From contig JABDDK010000012.1 of the NCBI GenBank assembly GCA_013287665.1, positions 1 through 43,374 on the forward strand: a stretch of 43,374 nucleotides of DNA. Reading direction: 5' to 3'. Shown here one piece after another: positions 1 to 10,500 of the stretch. The DNA is from Alphaproteobacteria bacterium. Its GTDB lineage: Bacteria > Pseudomonadota > Alphaproteobacteria > UBA9655. The position numbers and the translations under genes were made by a program. How positions within the stretch are numbered: position 1 is the first letter of the stretch; each line of letters starts with the position of its first letter. Under the pieces are notes generated by a model. It was given only the letters and a program-made list of their open reading frames with translations, had not been told where the DNA came from and did not search any database.

Positions 1-27
1 GGGTTATTGAACCCAGGACTTAGGATA

Positions 28-225
28 ATGGCTAGAACATCGCCCCTAGAATTTATGCGCCAAGTGCGTCAAGAAGCGTCAAAAGTGACATGGCCGACAC
101 GCAAAGAAACGATTATAACGACCATTATGGTTTTTATCATGGTCTTCATTTGTGCGATTTTCTTTTTGGTCATCGATCGTGCGCTCTCGTGGATGGTGTC
201 TTGGATATTAGGAATGGGAGCTTAA
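28..225 (+). CDS. secE: Preprotein translocase subunit SecE
   Basis: This is the small SecE subunit of the SecYEG channel, which clamps SecY in the inner membrane. The 65-residue product carries the family signature VTWPTRKE at about residues 17-24. One hydrophobic transmembrane segment follows (about residues 29-50), as in the short single-span SecE proteins. I chose the ATG at 28 because the family usually starts just before the Arg/Lys-rich helix; a TTG at 7 in the same frame would add seven residues. It lies 4 bases before nusG, the usual secE-nusG pair. The window edge prevents seeing the promoter. Confidence 0.95.
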   Translation: MARTSPLEFMRQVRQEASKVTWPTRKETIITTIMVFIMVFICAIFFLVIDRALSWMVSWILGMGA

Positions 226-229
226 AAGC

Positions 230-767
230 ATGACGGAAAGTTTTCGTTGGTACGTCGTTAACGTATATTCAGGGTTTGAAAAAAAGGTTGCTGAGCATAT
301 TCAAGAGCAGGCTCAAAAAAAGGGTGTTGCTGAACATATTGAAACCGTCTTGGTTCCAACTGAAGAAGTTGTTGAAGTTAAGAAGGGTGCAAAAGTCACA
401 TCTGAGCGGAATTTTTTCCCCGGATATGTTCTTGTTAAAATGCAGCTTACGGATGATGTATGGCATCTGATTCGCCACACACCAAAGGTTTCAGGTTTCC
501 TCGGAGCACGCGGAAAGCCGACCCCTGTAAGCCAAGCCGAAGTTGATCGGATCCTGGCGCAAGTTCAAGAAGGCGTGAATAAGCCGAAGTCGACGATTAC
601 GTACGAAGTTGGCGAACAAGTTCGCGTATCTGAAGGTCCCTTTAGTTCATTTAACGGGATTGTTGAAGAGGTGGATGAGGACAAACAACGCATTAAAGTT
701 GCTGTCTCCATTTTTTGGACGCTCAACGCCAATTGATCTGGACTTTGTTCAGGTTGAAAAGATTTAA
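230..767 (+). CDS. nusG: Transcription termination/antitermination factor NusG, frameshifted near the 3' end
   Basis: NusG binds RNA polymerase and links it to Rho or to the ribosome. The NGN domain is recognisable ([15 protein letters not shown] at residues 6-20, [10 protein letters not shown] around 63-72). The KOW domain follows, with [18 protein letters not shown] near residues 136-153. The uninterrupted frame stops at 736, giving 168 residues with an aberrant tail WTLNAN. If one T is removed from the six-T run at 711-716, the frame continues as [16 protein letters not shown] and stops at 765-767. That gives 178 residues and the normal NusG ending. I therefore give the restored end. The cause could be a sequencing indel, a true mutation, or slippage on the T run. 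Confidence 0.9.
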
Positions 768-770
768 CAT

Positions 771-796
771 GCGGGAGGCGAGCCACGCCGTACCGC
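771..796 (+). promoter_or_regulatory. Hairpin in the nusG-rplK spacer
   Basis: GCGG and GGCG on the left pair with CGCC and CCGC on the right, giving two 4-bp stems separated by a small internal loop around a 5-base loop. It lies upstream of the rplK ribosome binding site (GAGGA at 811-815). Spacers upstream of rplK often carry structured leaders for L1 autoregulation. Assigning that role here is inference. Confidence 0.4.
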
Positions 797-819
797 AAAC
801 TCAAAAGAAAGAGGATTAA

Positions 820-1248
820 ATGGCAAAGAAAATTGAAGGATATATTAAACTGCAGATTCCTGCAGGAAAAGCGAACCCGTCACCGCCTGTGGGCCCTGCT
901 CTCGGTCAACGTGGACTCAACATCATGGAATTTTGTAAGGCTTTCAATGCTCAAACCCAGAGCATGGAGCCAGGAATGCCAATCCCCGTCGTGATTACGG
1001 CGTATGCGGATAGGACATTTAGCTTTATTACAAAAACACCACCTGTCAGTTATTTCTTAAAGAAGGCTGCAGGGCTTGCGAAAGGCTCACAAACACCTGG
1101 TCCAGGAATTGTTGGCAAGGTAACGATGGCTCAAGTTCGTGAGATCGCGAAGTCAAAAATGGTTGATCTGAATGCGAACGATATTGAAGCCGCTTCTCAG
1201 ATGATTATTGGATCTGCCCGCTCTATGGGCATAGAGGTTGTGGGGTAA
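820..1248 (+). CDS. rplK: 50S ribosomal protein L11
   Basis: L11 binds the GTPase-associated centre of 23S rRNA and forms the base of the L7/L12 stalk. The 142-residue protein has the proline-rich N-terminal domain motif [12 protein letters not shown] at about residues 22-33. It ends with the RNA-binding C-terminal domain, including [11 protein letters not shown] and the terminal [11 protein letters not shown]. Length and ends match the family. A GAGGA ribosome binding site precedes the ATG, and rplA starts 4 bases downstream, so the two are cotranscribed. Confidence 0.98.
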   Translation: MAKKIEGYIKLQIPAGKANPSPPVGPALGQRGLNIMEFCKAFNAQTQSMEPGMPIPVVITAYADRTFSFITKTPPVSYFLKKAAGLAKGSQTPGPGIVGKVTMAQVREIAKSKMVDLNANDIEAASQMIIGSARSMGIEVVG

Positions 1249-1252
1249 TAAA

Positions 1253-1942
1253 ATGACAGGAAAAAGAATCCGTAAAGCCTATGAAGGCCTTAATGCACTC
1301 GACACATGCACAGTGAAAGAGGCAGTTCGTATTATCAAAGAACGCGCCACAGCAAAGTTCGATGAAACCATTGAAATTTCAATCAATTTGAACATTGATG
1401 CTCGTAAATCTGATCAGAACATCCGTGGCGTGACGCAACTTCCTGCGGGAACGGGTAAGACACTGCGTGTTGCTGTGTTTGCAAAGGGTCCGAAAGCTGA
1501 GGAAGCCCGCAAAGCTGGCGCTGACTTGGTTGGAGATGAAGATTTAGCTGAAAAAGTACAGAGCGGTGAAATCAACTTTGATCGTTGTATCGCAACGCCT
1601 GATATGATGGGACTTCTTGGTAAGCTTGCTCGTGTGCTTGGTCCACGCGGTCTTATGCCTAACCCAAAGCTTGGAACTGTAACCATGGATGTTGCAGATG
1701 CGATTAAAGCCGCTAAGGGTGGACAAGTTGAATTTCGTGCTGAAAAAACCGGTATTGTTCATGCCGGGATCGGAAAAGCAAGTTTTTCGACCGATGACAT
1801 CGAGAAAAACTTGCGTTCTTTCGTAGATGCGATTATGAAAGCTAAACCAAATGGTGTAAAAGGGTCTTATGTGAAGAAAATTTCCCTGTCTTCCACCATG
1901 GGGCCATCCGTAAGGATAGAAATTGCTGACGTAACTAGTTAG
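1253..1942 (+). CDS. rplA: 50S ribosomal protein L1
   Basis: L1 forms the mobile L1 stalk that guides deacylated tRNA out of the E site. In many bacteria it represses its own operon. The 229-residue product begins [13 protein letters not shown] and contains the family motif [16 protein letters not shown] at about residues 127-142. I chose the ATG at 1253; a GTG at 1238 would overlap rplK and add five residues without support. The TAG stop lies inside the start of an AT-rich repeat tract, so the gene end borders a potential hairpin. Confidence 0.97.
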   Translation: MTGKRIRKAYEGLNALDTCTVKEAVRIIKERATAKFDETIEISINLNIDARKSDQNIRGVTQLPAGTGKTLRVAVFAKGPKAEEARKAGADLVGDEDLAEKVQSGEINFDRCIATPDMMGLLGKLARVLGPRGLMPNPKLGTVTMDVADAIKAAKGGQVEFRAEKTGIVHAGIGKASFSTDDIEKNLRSFVDAIMKAKPNGVKGSYVKKISLSSTMGPSVRIEIADVTS

Positions 1943-2093
1943 TAATTAGTGATTAGTGATTAGTGATTAGTTATTAGTTATTAGATTGGTTTTCTGATGA
2001 CTAATGAACTAGTAAGTTTAGTTGTTTGTAGTAGATGATTAGTTATTGGAATAACTTTTTTCTAATTACTAATAACTAATTACTAATAACTAG
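1935..2093. repeat. AT-rich imperfect inverted repeat built of TTAGTGA-like heptamers
   Basis: The left arm (1935-1984) has tandem GTGATTA-type heptamers followed by GTTATTA units. The right arm (2062-2093) is built of the complementary TTACTAA/TAACTAA units. The arms are imperfect reverse complements separated by about 75 bases and could fold into a long, weak stem-loop between rplA and rplJ. The left arm begins within the last codons of rplA. No coding potential is apparent. Confidence 0.75.
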
Positions 2094-2095
2094 AA

Positions 2096-2253
2096 AAGCC
2101 TGTCCAAGACTGTGGGGATCTTTATGATTTAATGCGAAAGCACCTACATAGACGGGGGAATCGGATTAAGAGGGCGGCAGCCTGAACAGGACGATTTTCG
2201 CGGACGGGAAGAGTGTCAGGTTAAGTTGTAAAAAGCATGACCTGACTTTGTTT
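2096..2253 (+). ncRNA. Probable L10 leader (rplJ autoregulatory 5' element)
   Basis: The region between the repeat tract and rplJ carries the blocks CCAAGACTG (2104-2112) and TAGACGGGG (2151-2159), which resemble those I associate with alphaproteobacterial L10 leaders. These form the RNA fold bound by the L10(L7/L12) complex to repress rplJL translation. CCTGT at 2099-2103 can pair with ACAGG at 2186-2190 to close the element. A further stem, GTCAGGT (2215-2221) with ACCTGAC (2240-2246), is followed by TTTGTTT and resembles an attenuator. The identification is by motif recall and position; no covariance search was run. Confidence 0.62.
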
Positions 2254-2301
2254 AACCAACTTTTGGGAATAACCTCAAAAGTTAAACGATGGAGACGTAT
2301 C

Positions 2302-2811
2302 GTGGACCGTAGCGAGAAAGAACAGCTGGTTTCCTCTTTGCGTCAGGGCCTTTCAGACTCAAGCTTGGTTATTGTAGCCCAACAAACGGGGCTTACAGTG
2401 GCAGAAGTTTCTGATCTGAGACGTCAGATGCGCGAAGCGGGCGCTCAGTACAAAGTGACAAAGAATACTTTGGCACGGTTGGCTGTAGCGGGGACTCAGA
2501 ATGAAGGTTTAAATACCTATCTGACGGGGCCAACCGCGCTAGCTTATTCGAAGGACCCTGTTGCGGCTGCAAAAGTAACCATAAAGTTTGCGAATGGCAA
2601 TGATAAGTTCAATGTTATTGGTGGAGCACTCGACGGAAAGGTTTTAAGTCATAAAGACATTGAAACCTTGTCTAAGCTTCCCTCATTGGACGAATTGCGG
2701 GCAAAAATATTGGGTGTACTTACGACACCGGCTACACGTGTGGCTGGCGTTTTGCAAGCACCTGCAGGTCAATTGGCACGGGTATTTTCAGCCTATGGCA
2801 ACAAGGCGTGA
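2302..2811 (+). CDS. rplJ: 50S ribosomal protein L10
   Basis: L10 anchors L7/L12 dimers on the ribosomal stalk and, as the L10-L12 complex, represses its own mRNA. I chose the GTG start at 2302, which is preceded by GGAGA at 2291-2295 and gives MDRSEKEQLVSSL, the usual N-terminus. An upstream TTG at 2248 would run into the leader. The 169-residue product has the L10 core (YKVTKNTLARLAV) and the C-terminal L12-binding helix ending SAYGNKA. rplL follows 33 bases later. Confidence 0.96.
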   Translation: MDRSEKEQLVSSLRQGLSDSSLVIVAQQTGLTVAEVSDLRRQMREAGAQYKVTKNTLARLAVAGTQNEGLNTYLTGPTALAYSKDPVAAAKVTIKFANGNDKFNVIGGALDGKVLSHKDIETLSKLPSLDELRAKILGVLTTPATRVAGVLQAPAGQLARVFSAYGNKA

Positions 2812-2844
2812 GAATCCCTATATACAACAAAGGAGTAATTAAAC

Positions 2845-3222
2845 ATGGCTGCTAATCTAGATAAAATTGTAGAACAACTTTCTGAACTAACTGTAATGGA
2901 AGCGGCATCGCTTTCAAAACTGCTTGAGGAAAAGTGGGGCGTAAGCGCTGCTGCTCCGGTTGCAGTTGCTGCAGCGGCTGGTATGGCTGCTGAAGCTCCA
3001 GCTGAAGAAAAGACTGAATTCCAAGTGGTGTTGACATCTGCTGGTGATAAGAAAATCGAAGTCATCAAAGAAGTCCGTACCATTACAGGTCTTGGCTTGA
3101 AAGAAGCGAAAGATCTCGTCGAAGGCGCGCCCCAAGTTGTAAAGGACGCGGCTCCTAAGGCAGAAGCTGAAGAAATCAAGAAGAAACTTGAGGCCGTCGG
3201 CGCTAAAGTTGATTTAAAGTAA
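2845..3222 (+). CDS. rplL: 50S ribosomal protein L7/L12
   Basis: L7/L12 is the multicopy stalk protein that recruits translational GTPases. The 125-residue protein has the N-terminal dimerisation helix ([19 protein letters not shown]). An Ala-rich hinge follows at about residues 34-54, then the globular C-terminal domain with [13 protein letters not shown] and the Lys-rich factor-binding end. AAAGGAG at 2829-2835 is a strong ribosome binding site, consistent with the high stoichiometry. A palindromic repeat separates it from rpoB. Confidence 0.98.
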   Translation: MAANLDKIVEQLSELTVMEAASLSKLLEEKWGVSAAAPVAVAAAAGMAAEAPAEEKTEFQVVLTSAGDKKIEVIKEVRTITGLGLKEAKDLVEGAPQVVKDAAPKAEAEEIKKKLEAVGAKVDLK

Positions 3223-3230
3223 AACGGCAT

Positions 3231-3327
3231 TCGTCATTGCGAGGAGCGACAAGCGACGTGGCAATCCATCCATCTTACATGAAGGAAGATGGATTGCCGC
3301 GCCCCTTACAGGGACTCGCAATGACGA
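3231..3327. repeat. REP-like palindromic element between rplL and rpoB
   Basis: TCGTCATTGCGAG (3231-3243) is exactly complementary to CTCGCAATGACGA (3315-3327). Inside it, GGCAATCCATC and a GATGGATTGCC block form an inner arm. The transcript would fold into a long hairpin. The outer sequence resembles the widely dispersed TCATTGCGAGGAGCG repeat seen in several bacteria, including Rickettsiales; that comparison is from memory. It sits where the rplJL/rpoBC transcript is attenuated or processed in other bacteria. Confidence 0.85.
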
Positions 3328-3347
3328 GTCATTTATTGTTTCTGATT

Positions 3348-3374
3348 ACTGAACACTGAACACTGAACACTGAA
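3348..3374. repeat. Heptanucleotide tandem repeat ACTGAAC (about 3.9 copies)
   Basis: Three full ACTGAAC units and a partial fourth end 3 bases before the rpoB ribosome binding site (GAGGG from 3378). The same heptamer, in a different register, recurs at 14882-14912 in another intergenic region of this window. Confidence 0.9.
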
Positions 3375-3387
3375 TACGAGGGCATCA

Positions 3388-6300
3388 ATGGCAAGAACTT
3401 ATACGGAGCGTAAAAGAATTCGCAAAAGCTTTGCACGGATTCCTGAAATAGCCCCTTTGCCGAACCTAATTGAACTACAGAAGACATCCTATGAGAATTT
3501 CTTGCAGATGGATGTTCCTGCTGAAAAAAGAATCGGATCTGGATTACAAGAAGTATTTCAATCGGTTTTTCCAATTAGTGACTTTTCCGGCAAATCACAG
3601 CTTGAATTTTTCCGCTATGACTTCGATGCACCTAAGTACGATGTTGAGGAATGTAAGCAACGGGGCATGACCTTTGCGGCACCTCTCCGTGTCACTTTCC
3701 GTTTGGTTGTATGGGATATAGACGAAGATACAGGATCTAAATCTATTCGCGACATAAAAGAACAAGAAGTTTACATGGGGGATATTCCCCTCATGACCGT
3801 CAATGGTACGTTTATTATTAACGGGATTGAGCGCGTCGTCGTTTCTCAAATGCACCGTTCGCCTGGTGTTTTCTTTGACCATGATAGTGGTAAGTCTCAC
3901 TCATCCGGGAAATACTTATTCTCAGCGCGTGTTATACCTTACCGTGGATCATGGCTAGACTTTGAATTTGATGCGAAGGACATTGTTTATTCTCGTATTG
4001 ATCGTAAAAGAAAGCTGCCAGTCACGACCTTCCTCATGGCATTAGATAATGAAGCGACCGTAAAAAAGCGACAAGCTGCTGAAGAGAAGGGCGAAAAGCT
4101 TGACCCTATCGATGCTCAAGGCATGACGCGAGAAGAGATTTTGAGTACATTCTACGGTGTCGTTGACTATATTAAAGCAAAAAAGCACTGGAAAACGAAG
4201 TTTCGTCCAGACACAGTCAAAATTGGTAAGCTTACGCATGACTTAGTGAATGCGTCCACGGGGAAAGTTGTAGCGGCTGAAGGCGCTAAAATGAACCTAA
4301 AATTCGCGCGTAAGCTTCAAACCGAAGGTCTTGAAGAAGTCCAGGTTAATGAAGAGGATTTATTGGGCTGTTATGTTGCCTATGACCTCATTAACGAAAA
4401 GACAGGTGAAGTTTATGCTGAGGCTGGCGATGAAATTTCAGCTGAGTTACTTGAAACTTTAGAAAGTGCTGGCGTTAAATCAATACCAACGCTCGATATC
4501 GATCACGTTAACGTGGGAGCTTATTTGCGCAATACGTTGATGGCAGATAAGAACATGTCGCGTGAAGATGCATTGATTGATATTTACCGGATATTGCGTC
4601 CAGGTGAGCCACCAACCATTGAAGGGGCTGAAAATCTCTTTAAATCTCTGTTCTTTGATTCAGAGCGTTATGACTTGTCGTCTGTGGGTCGTGTCAAGAT
4701 GAACTCACGTCTAGGTCTTGAAACACCGGATACAGTTCGCGTTTTACAGAAAGCTGATGTTCTCTCTATCATCAAAGTTCTTTTGGACTTGAAAGATGGA
4801 CGCGGAAGTATTGACGATATCGATAACCTCGGAAATCGTCGTGTACGTTCAGTGGGTGAGCTTTTGGAAAACCAATACCGTGTTGGCCTTTCTCGTATGG
4901 AGCGCGCAATTCGCGAAAGAATGAGTTCTGTTGAAATTGATACGGTGATGCCGCACGATTTGATTAACGCAAAACCTGCTGCTGCTGCCGTCCGTGAATT
5001 CTTCGGGACATCACAATTGTCTCAATTTATGGACCAAACGAACCCGCTTTCTGAAATTAACCACAAGCGTCGTTTGTCAGCCTTAGGCCCAGGTGGTTTA
5101 ACAAGAGATCGAGCAACCTTTGAAGTTCGTGACGTCCATCCAACCCATTATGGTCGTATCTGTCCGATTGAGACCCCAGAAGGTCCAAACATTGGGTTGA
5201 TCAACTCACTTGCGACCTATGCACGTGTTAATAAGTATGGTTTCATTGAAACGCCATACCGTAAGGTTATTAATGGAAAAGTCACGAAAGAGATTATCTA
5301 TTTAACAGCAATGGATGAAAGTAAGCATACGATTGCGCAGGCAAACGCTGAATTAAATAAAGATAACTCCTTTATGTCAGACTTCGTGAGCTGTCGTCGT
5401 AACGGTGAATTCATCGTAGCACCCGCTGCTGAAATTGATTTGATGGATATTTCACCTAAACAGATCGTATCCGTTGCGGCGTCCCTTATTCCTTTCATTG
5501 AAAATGACGACGCGAACCGTGCTTTGATGGGCTCGAACATGCAACGACAAGCTGTTCCATTGCTCAGGTCAGAAGCCCCGTTCGTTGGAACAGGTATGGA
5601 AGGCCCCGTAGCACGAGATTCAGGTGTTGCTGTTGTTGCGAAACGAGCTGGAATCATTGATCAAGTCGATGCATCACGTATCGTTGTTCGTGTGACCGAT
5701 GAAAGTGCGATGACGACAAGTAACGTTGATATCTTCAACCTTTGGAAATTTCAAAGATCTAACGATAAGACCTGCGTCAACCAAAAGCCTCTCGTTAAAG
5801 TCGGAGACAAGGTAGAGAAGGGGGACATCATTGCTGATGGTCCTTGTATGAACTTAGGAGAGCTTGCTCTCGGTTCCAATGCCTTGGTCGCTTTCGTTTC
5901 CTGGAATGGATATAACTTTGAAGACTCCATCATTATTTCTGAGCGGATTGTTAAGGATGATATCTTTACCTCAATTCACATTGAAGAATTTGAATTGTCT
6001 GCACGAGATACAAAACTCGGAAACGAAGAAATTACCCGCGATATTCCAAACGTCGGTGATGAAGCTTTGCGTCACTTGGATGAAGCCGGCATCGTCTACA
6101 TCGGTGCTGACGTTAAGCCAGGTGATATCCTCGTTGGTAAGGTAACCCCTAAAGGTGAAACACCGTCAACGCCGGAAGAAAAGCTATTACGCGCTATCTT
6201 TGGTGAGAAAGCATCCGACGTAAGAGATACTTCATTGAGATTGCCTCCTGGAGTCCAGGGAACCATCGTTGATGTACGGGTTTTCTCTCGCCGTGGTGTT

Positions 6301-7560
6301 GAGAAGGATGAACGTTCTCTCGCGATTGAACGGGCTGAAATCGAACGTTTGGCGAAAGATCGTGATGCGGAAAGGTCAATTCTAGACCGTAACTTCTACG
6401 CGTCCCTTGAAGAGCTCTTGATGGGTCAAAAGGTCACAAGTGCACCTGCTGGTGTGAAAAAAGGGACAAAAGTTACAAAAGCTGTCCTCGATTCACTCTC
6501 AAAAGGACAATGGCGTCAAATCACTGTTGAAGATGATGCTGTCATGTCAGCACTTGAGTCAGCGAAGCAATATCATGATGAGCGTGTAACGTTCCTTCAA
6601 GCGCGTTTTGAAGATAAAGTTGAAAAGCTGCGCCGTGGAGACGAGTTGCAAACAGGTGTTCTCAAGAAAGTCGTTGTGTTCGTCGCTGTGAAGCGTAAGC
6701 TTCAGCCAGGAGATAAGATGGCAGGACGTCACGGAAACAAGGGCGTTGTCTCTCGTATTGTTCCCATTGAAGACATGCCACATCTTGAAGATGGAACGCC
6801 CGTTGATATCGTCCTGAACCCGCTTGGACTGCCGTCTCGTATGAACGTCGGACAAATCCTTGAAACCCACTTAGGGTGGGCGGCAGCTGGACTTGGGCGT
6901 CAAATTAATGATGCGCTTTCCAAAATGGCCATCGAAGACCATAAGGATATTGGTCTCTTAAGAACAACTCTTGATCATGTGTATGAAGATGATCAAATTG
7001 TTAAAGATATCAAAGCCATGTCAGACGATGAAGTTGTTGAACTTGCGACGAACCTAACCGCTGCGGTTCCAATGGCAACCCCCGTCTTTGACGGAGCTCA
7101 TGAAGCTGATGTGAATCATCAGTTGAAGAAAGCTAACCTTGATACGAGTGGTCAAGTCACCTTGATTGATGGCCGTTCAGGTGAACCTTTTGATCGTAAA
7201 GTCACAGTTGGGTACATGTATATGCTTAAACTGCACCATCTTGTGGACGATAAGATCCATGCGCGTTCCGTGGGTCCATACAGCCTTGTGACGCAGCAAC
7301 CGCTGGGTGGTAAGGCACAGTTCGGTGGTCAACGATTCGGGGAAATGGAAGTCTGGGCACTTGAAGCTTACGGCGCTTCATATACCCTACAGGAAATGCT
7401 GACGGTTAAGTCAGACGACGTTTCCGGTCGTACAAAAGTTTACGAATCCATCGTTCGTGGCGATGATAACTTTGAATCAGGTATTCCTGAATCCTTCAAC
7501 GTGCTTATGAAAGAGCTTCGCTCTTTGGGCTTGAATGTAGAATTAGGAAAAAATGAATAG
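3388..7560 (+). CDS. rpoB: DNA-directed RNA polymerase subunit beta
   Basis: This is the beta subunit of RNA polymerase, which forms one pincer of the catalytic cleft. The 1390-residue protein begins [20 protein letters not shown], as in alphaproteobacteria, and ends with the beta C-terminus that packs on beta'. The rifampicin pocket is recognisable ([15 protein letters not shown], about residues 542-556). The residues equivalent to E. coli D516, H526 and S531 are unchanged (Asp549, His559, Ser564). The active-site region [15 protein letters not shown]-like segment is present ([16 protein letters not shown]). GAGGG precedes the ATG, and rpoC starts 17 bases downstream. Confidence 0.99.
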   Translation: MARTYTERKRIRKSFARIPEIAPLPNLIELQKTSYENFLQMDVPAEKRIGSGLQEVFQSVFPISDFSGKSQLEFFRYDFDAPKYDVEECKQRGMTFAAPLRVTFRLVVWDIDEDTGSKSIRDIKEQEVYMGDIPLMTVNGTFIINGIERVVVSQMHRSPGVFFDHDSGKSHSSGKYLFSARVIPYRGSWLDFEFDAKDIVYSRIDRKRKLPVTTFLMALDNEATVKKRQAAEEKGEKLDPIDAQGMTREEILSTFYGVVDYIKAKKHWKTKFRPDTVKIGKLTHDLVNASTGKVVAAEGAKMNLKFARKLQTEGLEEVQVNEEDLLGCYVAYDLINEKTGEVYAEAGDEISAELLETLESAGVKSIPTLDIDHVNVGAYLRNTLMADKNMSREDALIDIYRILRPGEPPTIEGAENLFKSLFFDSERYDLSSVGRVKMNSRLGLETPDTVRVLQKADVLSIIKVLLDLKDGRGSIDDIDNLGNRRVRSVGELLENQYRVGLSRMERAIRERMSSVEIDTVMPHDLINAKPAAAAVREFFGTSQLSQFMDQTNPLSEINHKRRLSALGPGGLTRDRATFEVRDVHPTHYGRICPIETPEGPNIGLINSLATYARVNKYGFIETPYRKVINGKVTKEIIYLTAMDESKHTIAQANAELNKDNSFMSDFVSCRRNGEFIVAPAAEIDLMDISPKQIVSVAASLIPFIENDDANRALMGSNMQRQAVPLLRSEAPFVGTGMEGPVARDSGVAVVAKRAGIIDQVDASRIVVRVTDESAMTTSNVDIFNLWKFQRSNDKTCVNQKPLVKVGDKVEKGDIIADGPCMNLGELALGSNALVAFVSWNGYNFEDSIIISERIVKDDIFTSIHIEEFELSARDTKLGNEEITRDIPNVGDEALRHLDEAGIVYIGADVKPGDILVGKVTPKGETPSTPEEKLLRAIFGEKASDVRDTSLRLPPGVQGTIVDVRVFSRRGVEKDERSLAIERAEIERLAKDRDAERSILDRNFYASLEELLMGQKVTSAPAGVKKGTKVTKAVLDSLSKGQWRQITVEDDAVMSALESAKQYHDERVTFLQARFEDKVEKLRRGDELQTGVLKKVVVFVAVKRKLQPGDKMAGRHGNKGVVSRIVPIEDMPHLEDGTPVDIVLNPLGLPSRMNVGQILETHLGWAAAGLGRQINDALSKMAIEDHKDIGLLRTTLDHVYEDDQIVKDIKAMSDDEVVELATNLTAAVPMATPVFDGAHEADVNHQLKKANLDTSGQVTLIDGRSGEPFDRKVTVGYMYMLKLHHLVDDKIHARSVGPYSLVTQQPLGGKAQFGGQRFGEMEVWALEAYGASYTLQEMLTVKSDDVSGRTKVYESIVRGDDNFESGIPESFNVLMKELRSLGLNVELGKNE

Positions 7561-7577
7561 TCATTTAGGAGAACGGC

Positions 7578-10500
7578 ATGCGTGATGTAATGAATCTCTT
7601 TGGGCAAGTCACAGGACCCCAGCATTTTGATGATATCAGAATTGCGATAGCAAGTCCTGAACAGGTGCGCTCATGGTCCTTTGGTGAAATAAAAAAGCCA
7701 GAGACGATTAACTATCGGACATTTAAACCAGAGAGGGACGGGCTATTCTGTGCCCGTATTTTTGGTCCTATCAAGGATTACGAATGTTTGTGCGGTAAGT
7801 ACAAGCGCATGAAATATCGCGGAATTATCTGCGAAAAGTGCGGAGTTGAAGTCACGCTCACAAAAGTACGTCGTGAACGTATGGGCCACATTGAGCTTGC
7901 CTCTCCGGTCGCGCATATCTGGTTTACGAAGTCACTTCCAAGTCGTATTGGCCTCCTTTTAGACATGATGTTGAAGGATCTTGAAAAGGTTCTTTATTTT
8001 GAAAATTACATCGTAACTGAGCCAGGCCTTACAACACTCAAACGGGGTCAACTTCTTGGAGAAGAAGAATACTATCGCTATCAAGACGAATTTGGTGTTG
8101 ATGCGTTCGAAGCCAGCATCGGTGCTGAAGCTTTGCGCGATATGCTCAAAGGTATCGATCTTGAAAAAGAACAAGCTCAACTTCGTGAAAATCTATTTGA
8201 GACTAAATCTGAGCTTAAGCGTAAAAAGTACGTAAAACGCTTGAAATTAGTTGAAGCCTTCATTAATTCTGGAAGTCGCCCAGAGTGGATGATTATGGAA
8301 GTGATTCCTGTGATTCCGCCGGAACTTCGTCCATTGGTTCCCCTCGATGGTGGACGTTTCGCAACGTCAGATCTGAATGATCTCTATCGTCGTGTGATTA
8401 ACAGAAACAATCGTTTGAAGCGCTTGATTGAGCTTCGCGCCCCTGACATTATCGTACGCAACGAAAAGAGAATGCTTCAAGAATCAGTAGATGCGCTCTT
8501 TGATAACGGACGTCGTGGACGTGTTATCACGGGGACGAACCGTCGTCCATTAAAGTCACTCTCTGATATGTTGAAGGGGAAACAAGGTCGTTTCCGTCAA
8601 AACCTTCTCGGAAAGCGTGTGGACTATTCAGGTCGTTCCGTTATCGTCGTAGGTCCTGAACTTAAGCTTCACCAATGTGGTTTGCCTAAGAAAATGGCGC
8701 TTGAGCTCTTTAAGCCCTTTATTTACTCACGTCTTGAACGCTACGGCCTTGCAAACACGATTAAGGCTGCAAAGCGGATGGTCGAAAAAGAACGTCCTGA
8801 AGTGTGGGATATCTTAGAAGAAGTCATTCGTGAGCACCCCGTTTTGCTTAACCGCGCGCCAACCTTGCACCGTCTTGGAATTCAAGCGTTTGAACCTGTT
8901 CTGATTGAAGGGAAGGCGATTCAGTTGCACCCTCTCGTCTGTACAGCCTACAACGCTGACTTTGACGGAGACCAAATGGCCGTTCACGTGCCGTTGTCTC
9001 TAGAAGCCCAGCTCGAAGCGCGTGTGTTGATGATGTCGACAAACAACATCCTTCACCCTGCGAACGGTAAGCCGATTATTACGCCATCAAAGGACATCGT
9101 TCTTGGTCTTTACTATCTGACGATGGATAGGGAAGGGGAGCTTGGCGAGGGGACTGTATTTGGGACTCTCTATGAAATTGAACAAGCTCTTAACAACAAG
9201 ACTGTTTCCCTTCACGCCCGTATTACGGCACGTTATGAATCAATTGATGAAAAAGGAAATAAAGTTATCCAACGCGGTCTGACAACGCCAGGTCGCATGC
9301 TGTTATGGGATATTATGCCTAAACATCAAGGGGTTAAGTTTGAAGTTATTAACCAGCTTTTGACTCAAACTGAAATTTCCAAAATTGTTGACATGGTCTA
9401 CCGTAACTGTGGTCAGAAAGATGCTGTTATCTTCTCCGATCGTTTGATGGGCCTTGGATTCAAGTATGCAACCGTATCCGGAATCTCATTCGGTAAGGAT
9501 GACCTTAAGGTTCCTGAAGAAAAGAAGAAACTCGTTGCGGATACCCGTGAGACAATTGGTGAATACCAACAACAGTACATGGACGGTTTGATCACCAATG
9601 GTGAACGGTACAACAAGGTAACGGACGCTTGGACACAGTGTACAGAAAAAGTCGCCGACGCCATGATGAAGGATATCTCTGAGATTAAACCAGGTGAGCC
9701 GGTGAACTCTGTTTACATGATGGCCCATTCTCGTGCGCGTGGTTCTGCTGCCCAAATGCGTCAGTTGGCTGCCATGAGAGGCTTGATTGCTAAAACATCT
9801 GGTGAAATTATCGAGACACCCATTATTTCGAACTTCAAGGAAGGACTTAACGTTCTTGAATACTTCAACTCGGCTCACGGAGCGCGTAAGGGACTGACGG
9901 ACACAGCTTTGAAAACGGCGAACTCTGGATACCTAACCCGTCGTCTTGTTGACGTTGCTCAAGATTGTATCATTGTTGAAAACGATTGCGGTACGGAAAA
10001 AGGTCTTACGATTCGTGCGGTTATTGAGGGTGGTGAAGTGATTACGCCTCTCGGTGATCGGATTTTGGGACGTACGGCGGCTGTCGATATTGTTGATCCT
10101 ATCGCGAACAAAATTATCGTGCAAGCAGGCGTTCTTATCGAAGAATCCCATGTTGAGGCGTTAGAAAAGACAAGCGTTGACGAAGTCCTCATTCGCTCAG
10201 TTCTGACATGTGAAACGAAAGACGGCATTTGTGGAAAATGTTATGGCCGTGACTTGGCCCGCGGTACACCTGTTAATATCGGTGAAGCCGTTGGTGTTAT
10301 CGCAGCGCAATCAATCGGTGAACCAGGAACCCAGCTGACCATGAGAACCTTCCACATCGGAGGTGCAGCACAGCTTGCTGTTGAGCAATCCAGTGTTGAA
10401 GCCTCAGTTGAAGGGTCAATTCTCATCAAAAACCGGAGTGTTGTCAAAAACAGTGCGGGTGAGAACATCGTGATGAGCCGTTATTCTGAAATGAGTATCT

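Noticed and set aside
2248-2301. Longer rplJ starting with TTG at 2248
   Set aside because: Would translate the leader; the GTG at 2302 has a good ribosome binding site and the normal L10 start.
5000-5110. Rifampicin-resistance substitutions in rpoB
   Set aside because: Residues equivalent to D516, H526 and S531 are the sensitive type; other differences are common in alphaproteobacteria.
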